From the NCBI GenBank assembly GCA_932521035.1, contig OW051493.1, forward strand, positions 9,942,001 through 10,006,000: a stretch of 64,000 bases of DNA. Reading direction: 5' to 3'. This stretch comes from Oscheius dolichura (taxonomy: Eukaryota; Nematoda; Chromadorea; Rhabditida; Rhabditidae). Each line of letters starts with the position of its first letter. Position 1 is the first letter of the stretch. A model generated the notes under the pieces. The model was not told the origin of the DNA, made no database searches, and saw nothing but the letters and a program-made list of their open reading frames with translations. This document shows, piece after piece, positions 48,088 through 56,793 of this stretch. The position numbers and the translations under genes were made by a program.

Positions 48088-48664
48088 TGGTTTCCTCAGA
48101 AGAAAAGTGGAGGAAAATGGAGCGCAAATAAGAAAGAATACAGCTGTGGCGTGCCTCTTTTTCCCGCCCTCAAAAACGGCAGCCAGGATAGTGCAGTCCC
48201 CCCTCGGCCAACTGTCCTCACGGATGTCATTTATCAATGGCCACCACGTGCGTTTCCTACGAAAGCGAGCCGTCGGCTAATTTCTTCCCGATCCAAAGAA
48301 ATAAAAACAAAAAGACAAAGTATACTAAAAGAAGCGGCTGCAGACATTTTTGAGCTATGGTTAACATCTTTTGCGAAGGTGTCCGATTGCTCTCAGGTGT
48401 CTTTCCCCGGGCAAGTGATCGTCAACCGACACGGCGGCGGCTGAACTTGGGTCAGCCTACTCTTTGGACCCAGTGGTCCCTGCACGATTTCTATAGGATA
48501 TCTAAAGAAAATTTATAAAAACAAATTTATTCCATCCTAATCAGCTTGCCAAGGATTTCAATTAACTTTACAAGTTCTGAACACAAAGGAAAAGTAAAGA
48601 AATAAGCGAAGAGAGATCATTTTCCGGTAATGAAGATCACAGTCTACTTGAGCTTGATAAGGGC

Positions 48665-50278
48665 TCACTTCTTATTTCTATAGCGCTTCCTATCAGCAGC
48701 AGCCATCTTCTCCCATTTCTGAAATACGGTGAATAAACTTCTCTCGATTGAATAACTCACGGATCTGTCGGGCGTATTCTCTTGCCACTCGCGTCCACCA
48801 GCCCTATCAACCCCCACGACTCTCATTCCGGACTTCAGAGCCTTCTCGCGATATTCTTGCATAAAGAAGACGAAGGCAGGCCTGGCAGGCATCACGAAAT
48901 TTGGATCCTAAAATTCTTTAAACTTTAGAGGGGAAATGGGATAATACTCACCACCGCATCTGCCGAGTCCTCCGATTCCCAGTCCTCCGAGCTGTTGTCT
49001 TCCGAGCGGTCCACAACCTCCTCGTCTTCCTTCTCAGTGTCCTCCTTCCGGGCATAGAGGCTTCTATCCTCTCTAACTTCCTTCGCAACCTGTCCCAATT
49101 CCTTCCCATCAACCTGCTCTTTCTTCATGATAATCTGAAGCTTCCCAGTCTCCTTTTGTAGGGGTTCTTCGACTAGTTCTGCGTCTTCTACAGCACTCTT
49201 CCTCTTTTCTGCTAATTCCTTCTCCGTCTTTCTTTTCTCCTCCGCGGCGGCCTTCCTATCCTCCATTGCCTGTCTCTTATATTCTTCGGCGTCTCGTCTA
49301 TCTTTAGCTGCCTTCCTCCTGTCTTTTCCAGCTTCCTCCTCAGCCTCTCTTTTCAGCTTCATAGCTTCGTCTAGCAATTGTTCTGTCTTCTTTCGGTCCA
49401 TCTTAACCTTCTTCAGCTTTTCCATGGTCTTATCCATTTGGCTGTCTATGCTCTGGCTCATCTCCCTTGCCCGTTTCATACATTCTTCGGATACTTTCCT
49501 CGACTCGGCTGCCTTCTTCCTATCCTCTTCTGCCTTCTTTCTGTCCTCAACCGCCTCCTCAACCAAACGTTTCAGCTGGGTATAGGTCTCTTTGACTCTT
49601 TTGGAATCAGTAGCTTCCTAGAAGTTTCAAATGAGAAGAAAAAGTACTATTGATCCCACCTGTACAGTATCCGCCGCTCCTATTTGAATCCTCACATTGT
49701 CACCAGTAATATTGAAGGTATAATGGCCGGAAGAGGGCAGACTCCCATCTTTTGAAGGAACAACAACATTAACCTCTTTCTGCTGTTTAGGGACCTCAAT
49801 ATCGACTACAGTAGTCCTGTAAAGATTGGGATATAGTCTTTTTCTGAAACAATAGGGTTACCGTACATCAGTTCGGGACCTTTGGGACAAACGGAAAATA
49901 AAATTCGAGAGAAATCGAAAATTCTGAGAATTTTTGGCCAAAAGGTCCCGTGCGGAATGTTTTGCGACCCGTTACGGTAACATTATTTCTTGGAAAAGAA
50001 CTGTGATAGCCTACAGTAACCCCCGGTTCGATTTTTTCCAAATAGAGCAAAACGAACTGATTAACGGGCAGTTTCGCGCCACTTTCCTCGCCCATAATGA
50101 TTTCGAATCCTTCCGCTTGGGCTTCGCCAGTCGATTGATCAGGGAAGTCCTGTTTCGCCGCCTAAAATCGTGGTTATAAACCTTGGACGAGGTGCAAAAA
50201 ATCATTATAAAAATTAAAATAGACTGACTTTTCCAATTCTTGTAGTGTCGATTCTCTGATGTCCACCAGGTCCGCCAT
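48665..50278 (-). CDS. HMG-box coiled-coil protein, tandem copy A
   Basis: A nuclear HMG-box protein is inferred. Clear exons in order: one encoding a short conserved segment SGHYTFNITGDNVRIQIGAA (about 49665-49815); a long coiled coil (48951-49617) starting KRLVEEAVEDRKKAEEDRK and ending in an acidic stretch; the HMG box PARPAFVFFMQEYREKALK; and a last exon KWEKMAAADRKRYRNKK. The box resembles the SSRP1/FACT type, with KWE...A.D..RY at its third helix. The coil is Lys/Glu/Arg-rich with DRKKA-type repeats. The first exons are uncertain: MADLVDIRESTLQELEK at 50229-50278 is the likeliest start but its phase to the next exon is unresolved. The stop TGA is at 48665. Confidence 0.7.
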
Positions 50279-50653
50279 ATTTGGGAAACATATTGCCTAG
50301 CGTTCTATTATGTTTTCCTTTAAAGTGAGACTTGTATTTTTAAGGAAAAAAACGGAGGAGGAGAGGACGCGATAGCCGCAAAGCGCACAGCTGGGCACCG
50401 TTTGGCTTGACCCTGCGAGAGCTTTTGTGGTGGTCAACAATCAATAAACTCATGTCATATGGCAACACTATACAGCTCTAATTAGCGTCCTGGGACCCAT
50501 TATCTGATTTAATTTGGACCCCCATGGGATAAATCCAGCTGGCTATAGGGTTCTCACAAGCAGGAGAGTGGGCAATAGACGATGTTCTGACTTTGATGTC
50601 TTTTAAATCTTTAACAATAAAAGTAACAGGTTTAACATGGAAATTTAATAAAA

Positions 50654-51396
50654 TCAATGATATAAACCGCAACCACAGCGCTCGCTGTCGTCACTATCTT
50701 CCATATCTTCATCTCTCATTTCCACCGTAGAATATTCAGAGCGAACCTCGTCGAGATCGTCGTCTTCTTCCTCCAATGTATCCTCCTCCTCGTCCTTTTC
50801 CAATTGTTCCATCTGTCTTCTATAGTCCTCTTCCAGGTCTTCCAGCTGTCTGCTATAGACTGCCGCCTTCATGAATTCCTTCTTCGCCTTTAATTGCTCC
50901 TCCAACGCCTTCCTTAGCTTTCCCGCTATCTTTCTGTCATCTGCTGCCTGTCTCCTATCCTTCTTGGCCTGTTTTCGATACTTTTCGGCTACTCGTCTGG
51001 CTTCAGCTGCCATCATCCTGTCCTCTGCCGCCTCCTCAACCAGTCGCTTCAGTCGGTCACACATCTCTTCGACTCTGCTGGTTCCATTCCCTTTCTAGAA
51101 GCCTTTACTTAACAGAAAAGAGGGTCAAGCCAACCTGTACAGTATCCCCTGCTCCAATTTGAATCCTCGCATTGTCGCCGGTAATATTGAAAGTGTAATG
51201 GCTGGCAGGAGCCGCGCTCTGGTATTCTTGTTGGACATCGGCGCGTCTTTTTCGCTGAACACTTGGTCTGTCAATTGTTGAATTACTTCTAAAATGCTAT
51301 TAGTTTACAGTTGAAGTAGAGGATCAGATGGGATAGAAGGAATAAAACTAACCGCTCTTCTCCTTGACGTTCGTACCTAGCATGTAAAACCGGCAT
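50654..51396 (-). CDS. coiled-coil paralogue without HMG box, tandem copy B
   Basis: Paralogue of copy A: a short first exon MPVLHARYERQGEER, then the conserved SHYTFNITGDNARIQIGAGD exon, then a coil (KRLVEEAAEDRMMAAEARR) and an acidic tail. Copies A and C splice on to an HMG box at that point, but this one runs into a stop after CGCGLYH and no HMG exon is seen downstream to 50290. It is either a truncated gene or a true short family member. Spacing to copy A is about 375 bp, same strand. Confidence 0.65.
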
Positions 51397-51737
51397 AACG
51401 GAAGAGATGAATAACGCCTGAAATGTGATGGTAAGAGGGAGTAGAAAGGAGTAGACAGGACAAAGAACACCGGAAGCAAAAACTGTGAAGTATGAAATGA
51501 AGTAAAGCCAGAACGGCAGAAGGCAAGCAGGATGGTAAAGCGAAGCGCGCGTCTCCTCGGCCTGGCATCGCTTTCGCTACGAAAATCCGTGGATATAATC
51601 CGTACTCTTGGAACTTCGAGGCCATAACGATTGACTAAATGAAGTTCCAAGCCAAGTAAGGACACTTATTAGGGAAGGAAGGAAGACTCATCCGAGGGTT
51701 TGGGTTCTTTTTGCTTCAAGCAGCTTCCTTTTGCCTT

Positions 51738-52180
51738 CATACACCATTGGAAAGAGCTCGTCGAGATCTACCAGATGTTGTTCTTATCTCCGCTAGAATG
51801 AATTCCTGGCACCTATTTCGGTTTGAAATAGTCAAGGGGTTAAAAAAAAACCGGTAATCGTAATTGAGTAATCTCTTCCCCGAGCTCGGTCGAAGCACCA
51901 CGGACCAAAACTTGAACTAGAATGGATGTGTGATAGCTCATTCGATTCGTCTCGTCGAGTTGGTCACGAAAACCTAAGTCTCATTACCGGAGCTCTTCCT
52001 ATGCAACAACACCAGCGCAAAAGAGAGAAGTGGATGATTTGAAGTTTCGAAATTTCTTCTCCAAGATCTTCGAGGGCTGGCGGCTTGGAAATTGCCTTGT
52101 TCGAGCCGGGTTTCCTGTTTTCCAGACTAAATCGACCCTGGCGAAGAAGGCCTGATAGAGAAACCGACAAAAATCTTAAT
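51738..52180 (+). repeat. R4 dispersed repeat, copy 5
   Basis: Complete R4: TTGGAAAGAGCTCGTCGAGA, TTTCTG-type GGCACCTATTTCGGTTTGAA, GATAGCTCATTCGA, CGAAATTTCTTCTCCAAGAT, GAAGAAGGCCTGATAGAGAA. Lies between HMG copies B and C. Confidence 0.85.
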
Positions 52181-52318
52181 GGATCTGGCCTTTTCTCTTG
52201 GAACCAGCAGAACCCTGCATCCTACAGTAAACCATAAATCAAATGAACCATTTATCTGCCAAGGACAATAAATTGGATACAGAAACACAAAACAAGGAAG
52301 AGATTAGTAGAAGAAGTA

Positions 52319-53811
52319 TCACTTTCCAAATAAATCCTGGGATTTCTCTGCCAAAGCCATCTCGTAGGCGGCCATCTCATCTTCATAGCGCTTCTTGTCA
52401 TCCACAGCCATTTGCTCCCATTTCTGGAACATATAACGGTTATTTATGGCTTCAAATTAATCGTTTTAGAGTTATTAAAAGTCTGAAAAACTCACGGATT
52501 TGTCCCTGAGCTTTCCCCAAGCAATTCCAGAAGCCTTAGCCAGGTCAGGTATTCCCATTCCGGGTTTCTTGATCTTCTCGCGATTCTCTCGAAGCCAAAA
52601 AAAGAACCCTGACATTGCACGATTTGGGGCTACTGGTTCGTGCTTGTTCCAGCCATCCGATCCCTCCTCCGCGTCTGAGTTGTCCTCCTCTTCATCAGAG
52701 CCCGACTCACTGCCATCGGAGCTGTCCACCACTAGATCATCGCCCTCTCGCTCCCGTATGTGCCATTCTTCTACAAACTCGCCTTCCGTGTGGGGATCTT
52801 CTTCATGTTCCGGGGCCTTCCAGCAATATCCTGACCTAGCATAGCGATAAGCACGGTCTACTCTTTCTTTCCAATTCTCTTCCAGATCTCCCAGAAACTC
52901 CTCCTCTGTCTGGTTGCCCTCTTCCAGCTCCTTCACGGCTTGTCTTTTACACTCTGTCGCCTTTTTCCAATCCTCCTCGGCCTTTTTCTTATCCTCCAGG
53001 AATTTTTGTAGCGCTTCTGTCGCCGTTTTTCTGCCCTCCTCGATCTTCTTCCTCTCCTCCGCAGCAGCCTTCCTATCCTCCTCTGCTTCTTTCCTAGCCT
53101 CGACTGCCTTCTTCCTGTCCTCCACAGCCTCGTCCACCAATCGCTTCAGCTGGGTACAGATCTCTTCGATCCTATTAGTTCCATTCGTTTCCTAGAAGCC
53201 CCTAATTGAAAAAAAGAGGGCTCAGTCAACCTGTACAGCCTCAGCCGCTCCAATTTGGATCCTCACATTGTCGCCAGTAATATTGAAGGTATAATGGCTG
53301 GAAGGAGCTTGGCTCTGATTTTTCTGCTGGACAGCAGCCTGTCTCGCCCTTGGGTAGAGCATTTCATTGGTTGGAGTACTGTAAAACGTGAATATTTTCA
53401 ATTTTGGGCATTTTCTATCAAGTTTTGGGCAAAATGGACGGCACAATGAAGTAGGACAGTCGAAAACCGTATGAAAACTATCGTAACCTGAGGCAGACAG
53501 TCTTTTTATAATTTAGAAGAAAAAATAGACCGTTTCATTGGGCTAGAAGGTTTGGACGAAAAAGCAAAAGTAAGTTGCCAAGGGTGGGACTCGAACCCAC
53601 GAAGGGAAGTTGCCCTCCCGTCCCCTCTTTTCCTTACGCAACGCGAAAGAGATGACTTTGCCACTCGTCCACCCTGACGCCATTTCAAGGGGGATTTTTC
53701 CAGGGGGTTCTTCCTAAGCGTTACATAAAGGCGCCGAAAGACAAGGGGAAATAAAACTGACCGCCATTCTCCATGCTTCACTCCATTCTTGGTAATTGTT
53801 ATATTCTCCAT
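52319..53811 (-). CDS. HMG-box coiled-coil protein, tandem copy C, complete
   Basis: The best-preserved member. First exon MENITITKNGVKHGEWR (start 53811), then a tRNA-bearing intron, then an exon with SHYTFNITGDNVRIQIGAAE, then KRLVDEAVEDRKKAVEARK opening a coiled coil of about 120 residues. An acidic Ser/Asp/Glu region (DSSDGSESGSDEEEDNSDAE) precedes the HMG box PNRAMSGFFFWLRENREKIK with GIAWGKLRDKS, and the last exon is KWEQMAVDDKKRYEDEMAAY. The order acidic stretch then HMG box, and the WLRENREKI motif, recall the C-terminal half of SSRP1 (FACT). That points to a chromatin role, inferred only. Confidence 0.8.
53576..53678 (-). tRNA. V-arm (class II) tRNA, leucine-like, anticodon arm enlarged
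   Basis: Read on the minus strand, GTCAGGG pairs with CCTTGGC (7 bp, two G-T). The D arm is GAC-GAGTGGCAAA-GTC, the T arm GTGGG-TTCGAGT-CCCAC, and the discriminator A, which fits leucine rather than serine. A long variable arm (GGGAGGGCAACTTCCC region) is present. The anticodon stem TCTCT/AGAGG encloses 19 nt instead of 7, implying an intron of about 12 nt. Removing it after the usual position 37 leaves anticodon CGC, which would not match leucine or serine, so the anticodon is left undecided. It sits in the same-strand first intron of HMG copy C. Confidence 0.7.
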
Positions 53812-54198
53812 AACGGCTGAGAGAGGTAACTTCTGAAATATGCTGGTAAGAGATTATAAATGAAGGGGGGAAAAGAACAGAAGGTCTGGAGCCAAAATTG
53901 GAACCCTGAAATTTAAACTGGAGGAAAGCAGTGAGCAGGCAGACTGGTAAAGCGAACGCGCGCTGCTCGCCGACTTTTATCGCTTTAATTCGAAAATGTT
54001 TGAAAATTACTGGAAATAATCAATATTACTTGACTCTGGAAAGCATAACACCGATCTAATTTTCGTTTGAAGACCAATTAATGGAACTTTATCACCAGAT
54101 GTTGATAACGGTTGTTAAAGATCGTCCAAGATGCTTGTAATTCAGAAATCCAACAAATTTATTAAGGGTAACACATTGGATACAGAAATACAAAGCAC

Positions 54199-54889
54199 CT
54201 AGTCACTGTCATATTGAGCCAGGTATCTGTTCGCGTTGTCGACTTTGTAGGCTTCAAACTCGGTTTCATATCGCTTCTGGTCATCAGCTGCTATCTTCTC
54301 CCATTTCTGGAATATAACCTGATTAGTCTCTTGCCTCCTGTGTAAATAAAAAAGCCAAAGAACTCACGGATTTGTCGCAAAGAACTCTCCATTCGATACC
54401 CGCTGCCTTAACAACGGCGGAAGGAGTCATCCCGGGCTTTGTAATGGTCTCGCGATTTTCTAAAGGTCAGTGGAAGAAGGCAGACTTGGCATACTTCGGA
54501 GCGCCGGGGCTCTTCTGAAATTCTGTTAATTCCCTTGAAAAGAATGAATTATAGGAGACTTCATCGTCTCCTGACTCGTTCCCAACTTCCGGGGCTTCTT
54601 CTATGACCAGCCACTCCTTTCTAACCTTTATCCAGAGATCCAATGCCGTTATAAGGGGGCGTTTCCTTCTTTGGCTGTCTATTTCGGCCATTGGGTTACT
54701 GTAAAACCAAACAAAATTTGGATAGTGGGTAGAAATATCACTTTTATAAAGAAAAACAAGGTGAAACTTCTTTGAAACAAAGGAAAGCCATCTGGCGATT
54801 GTATTTCCAGTAAAGTACCGTAATCTTCTTCCATATACTCGACAAGTTCTGCGGATAATCTTTCCGATCTCCACTTGGTCCATTTCCAT
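54199..54889 (-). pseudogene. HMG-box paralogue with in-frame stop, tandem copy D
   Basis: Start MEMDQVEIGKIIRRTCRVYG, then a spliced exon from NPMAEIDSQRRKRPLITALD, through a short acidic region (GNESGDDEV), to the HMG box. In the box, PKYAKSAFFH is followed by TGA (54467-54469) exactly where copy C has the conserved Trp of FFFWLRENRE. In-frame ENRETITKPGM, GIEWRVLCDKS and the exon KWEKIAADDQKRYETEFEAY continue to a TAG at 54199. The coiled coil and NITGD segment are missing. Apart from the TGA the box is intact, so it is a recent pseudogene, a readthrough gene or a sequence error. Confidence 0.65.
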
Positions 54890-54932
54890 TTTACTGCTCT
54901 CCAACAGCGCCAGTTCTCGTCTCTTCAAAGGA
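54890..54932. promoter_or_regulatory. 43-bp divergent start region
   Basis: The first codons of HMG copy D (minus, 54889) and of the Lys-rich gene (plus, 54933) face away from each other with only 43 bp between. Any 5' UTRs and promoters must overlap each other or the coding exons. Confidence 0.5.
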
Positions 54933-55877
54933 ATGTCTGCGCAGCCGCTTCCCCGGTCGCCGAACGAGGGAAAGGCTTCGAAGGAAAAGGCGGAGGACAA
55001 GCTCTCGGGAGAAGGAGTGCCGTCGAAGGAGAAGGTGGACGGGAAGAAGAAGAAGAAAGAGCCGGATGCGGTGGACGGGCCGGAGAAAGCGCCGAAACCG
55101 GCGAAGAGACCGTCGAAGCAGAAGAGAATAACTGGGGGAAAACGCTCGAAAGGAAAGATTGTCCGGGAGGCCAGCCAGGAGAAACAGCCGGTGGTGGATG
55201 AGGCGGAATATGAGGAGACGGCAGCCCCGAGCCCTGCCGTGGACACGACCCGCCCGAAGACGGTCGCAGAGATGATGGCCGAGGCACGGGCAAAAATGCC
55301 CGAAGAACTGCCCCCGGATGGGCCGGAGAAAGCACCGAAACCGGCGAGAAGACCGTCGAAGCAGAAGACAATAACCGGAGGGAAACGCTCGAAAGGAAAG
55401 ATTGTCCGGGAGGCCAGCCAGGAGAAGCAACCGGTGGTAGATAAGAGGAAGATGGATGGAGTGGCTGATGTGAAGAAGAAGAGGGACGAGGACAAGATGG
55501 CCAAGCAGCCGAAGAAGAAGATGCCGAATAAGGCGGAGGAGAGGGAATACGAAGAGACGGCAGCCCCGAGTCGCCCTGCCGTGGACACGACCCGGCCGAA
55601 GACGTTGGCGGAGATATTGGCCGAGGCACTGGCAAATAGGCCCCGAAAACTGCTCCTCGACGACAAGATGACCAATCAGCCGAATAAGACGGAGGAGACG
55701 GAATACGAGGAGACGGCGGCCCCGAGCCGCCCTGCCGTGGACACGACCCGCTCGAAGACCATCCAGGAGATGTGGGCCGAGGCAAAGGGAAAAATGCCCG
55801 AAGAACCCCTCGACAACAACAACACCGAGAATTTCGACCGCGAAAAGGAGTGTTATAGGAAGCAGTGGCGTGAATAA
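54933..55877 (+). CDS. intronless lysine-rich internal-repeat protein, unrecognised
   Basis: A single 314-codon frame in a genome where most genes are intron-rich. The protein is disordered and basic. A 40-residue unit (PEKAPKPAKRPSKQK, then GGKRSKGKIVREASQEKQPV) occurs twice, near residues 49 and 131. A second unit EYEETAAPS-PAVDTTRPKT followed by EMMAEA occurs three times, near residues 92, 207 and 264. It ends in ENFDREKECYRKQWRE. The Lys/Pro/Ala-rich units resemble histone H1-like tails in composition only, and no domain is recognised. GC content is higher than nearby. The minus strand also stays open over much of the region, a by-product of the composition. The repeats argue that this frame is the real one. 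Confidence 0.65.
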   Translation: MSAQPLPRSPNEGKASKEKAEDKLSGEGVPSKEKVDGKKKKKEPDAVDGPEKAPKPAKRPSKQKRITGGKRSKGKIVREASQEKQPVVDEAEYEETAAPSPAVDTTRPKTVAEMMAEARAKMPEELPPDGPEKAPKPARRPSKQKTITGGKRSKGKIVREASQEKQPVVDKRKMDGVADVKKKRDEDKMAKQPKKKMPNKAEEREYEETAAPSRPAVDTTRPKTLAEILAEALANRPRKLLLDDKMTNQPNKTEETEYEETAAPSRPAVDTTRSKTIQEMWAEAKGKMPEEPLDNNNTENFDREKECYRKQWRE

Positions 55878-55881
55878 AGAG
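55874..55881 (+). terminator. poly(A) signal overlapping the stop codon
   Basis: The last codons read GAA TAA AG, so AATAAA spans the end of the final Glu codon and the stop. Use of this signal would leave almost no 3' UTR. Confidence 0.45.
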
Positions 55882-56021
55882 ACTGAGAAAACAACTCGAC
55901 CCTGTTTTATTATTCAGTGGCCAATTTGTCCCCTCTTTTTAGCGAGGTCTTGCTCGTCTTCTCCGCCTTTTGGAGGAGTCAAAAAGGCATCCAGACCTTC
56001 AAAATTTTTCCAAAAAGTCAG

Positions 56022-56035
56022 GGGGGGGGGGGGGG
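56022..56035. repeat. poly-G tract
   Basis: About thirteen consecutive G on the plus strand; with the T10/G12 run at 16741 it is one of two long G runs in the window. Confidence 0.8.
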
Positions 56036-56064
56036 CTCTTTTTCTGATGGCCGCTCTTCCGTAG

Positions 56065-56540
56065 GTCTATCGTATACCGCTGGAAAGAGCTCGTGAAGAT
56101 CTACAAGATGATGTTCTGATCTCCACCAGATTTGATTTCTGGCACCAATTTTGCTTAGAAATAGGCCTTATACTAACCCTCCACAAAAGTCTCAATTGAG
56201 TTATCCCATCCCGAGACTGATGGAGGAGTCACGGGCCGAAATCTTGACTAGGACGGGCATACGACGGCTCGTTAGAATCGCCTCGTCGAGCTGATCAAGA
56301 AATATTGGGTCTTACCGCCGGAGCTCTTCATACGCACCACAACCATTACGAAAAAGAGAAATGGAAAATTAGAATTTTCGAAATTTCTTCCCCATGATCT
56401 TCGGGGGCTGGAGGTTTGGAAATGGCCTGTTCGAGCCGGGTTGTATGCTTTTCAGCCTAAATCGACCTTGGCGAAGAAGATCTGATAGAGAAACAGACAA
56501 AAACGGAACGGGAATTTTTTGAACTATGTGGTTCCCGGCA
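56065..56540 (+). repeat. R4 dispersed repeat, copy 6
   Basis: Full-length: CTGGAAAGAGCTCGTGAAGA, TTTCTGGCACCAATTTTGCT, ACTAACCCTCCACA, GAATTTTCGAAATTTCTTCC, GAAGAAGATCTGATAGAGAA. Confidence 0.85.
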
Positions 56541-56793
56541 GTGATCGCCATTTGGCGCTCTCCAGAACTTCTGCTCTCTTCAAAACGCTCTACTCTAATA
56601 AAACCTTCATTTATTCTCAACATATAAGAATTAAAAAACGAAAAAATGGGAAATAGAACTCTGATCCATCTCATCTTGCTACACACAATAGAAATTAAAA
56701 AATCAAACGGAAATAATACTCGTGGTTCTTCGGCATCGCTGAACTGAATTTTACCGGGACTAGGGGACCTTTTTTAAAATATATTAATAAAAA

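Larger units (their letters stand above)
46119..48664. other. intergenic upstream of the DEG/ENaC gene
   Basis: No supported exon. It contains an R3 copy, an R2 copy and an R1 copy, listed separately. The DEG/ENaC promoter must lie at the left end; no element was identified. Confidence 0.5.
55878..56793. other. intergenic with R4 copy and poly-G tract
   Basis: Contains a run of about 13 G at 56022-56035, an R4 copy (56065-56540) and no supported exon. Confidence 0.55.

Noticed and set aside
54461..54495. A 35-nt intron (GTATGC...TTTAG) that would remove the TGA of HMG copy D
   Set aside because: It joins phase 2 to a frame that needs phase 1, so the HMG box would be frameshifted, and it would delete conserved helix residues.
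54467..55785. Minus-strand frames of 179-402 codons over the Lys-rich gene
   Set aside because: They are antisense shadows of a GC-rich repetitive gene, rich in Ser/Pro/Arg. Only their 3' part (54467-54691) is real, as an exon of HMG copy D.
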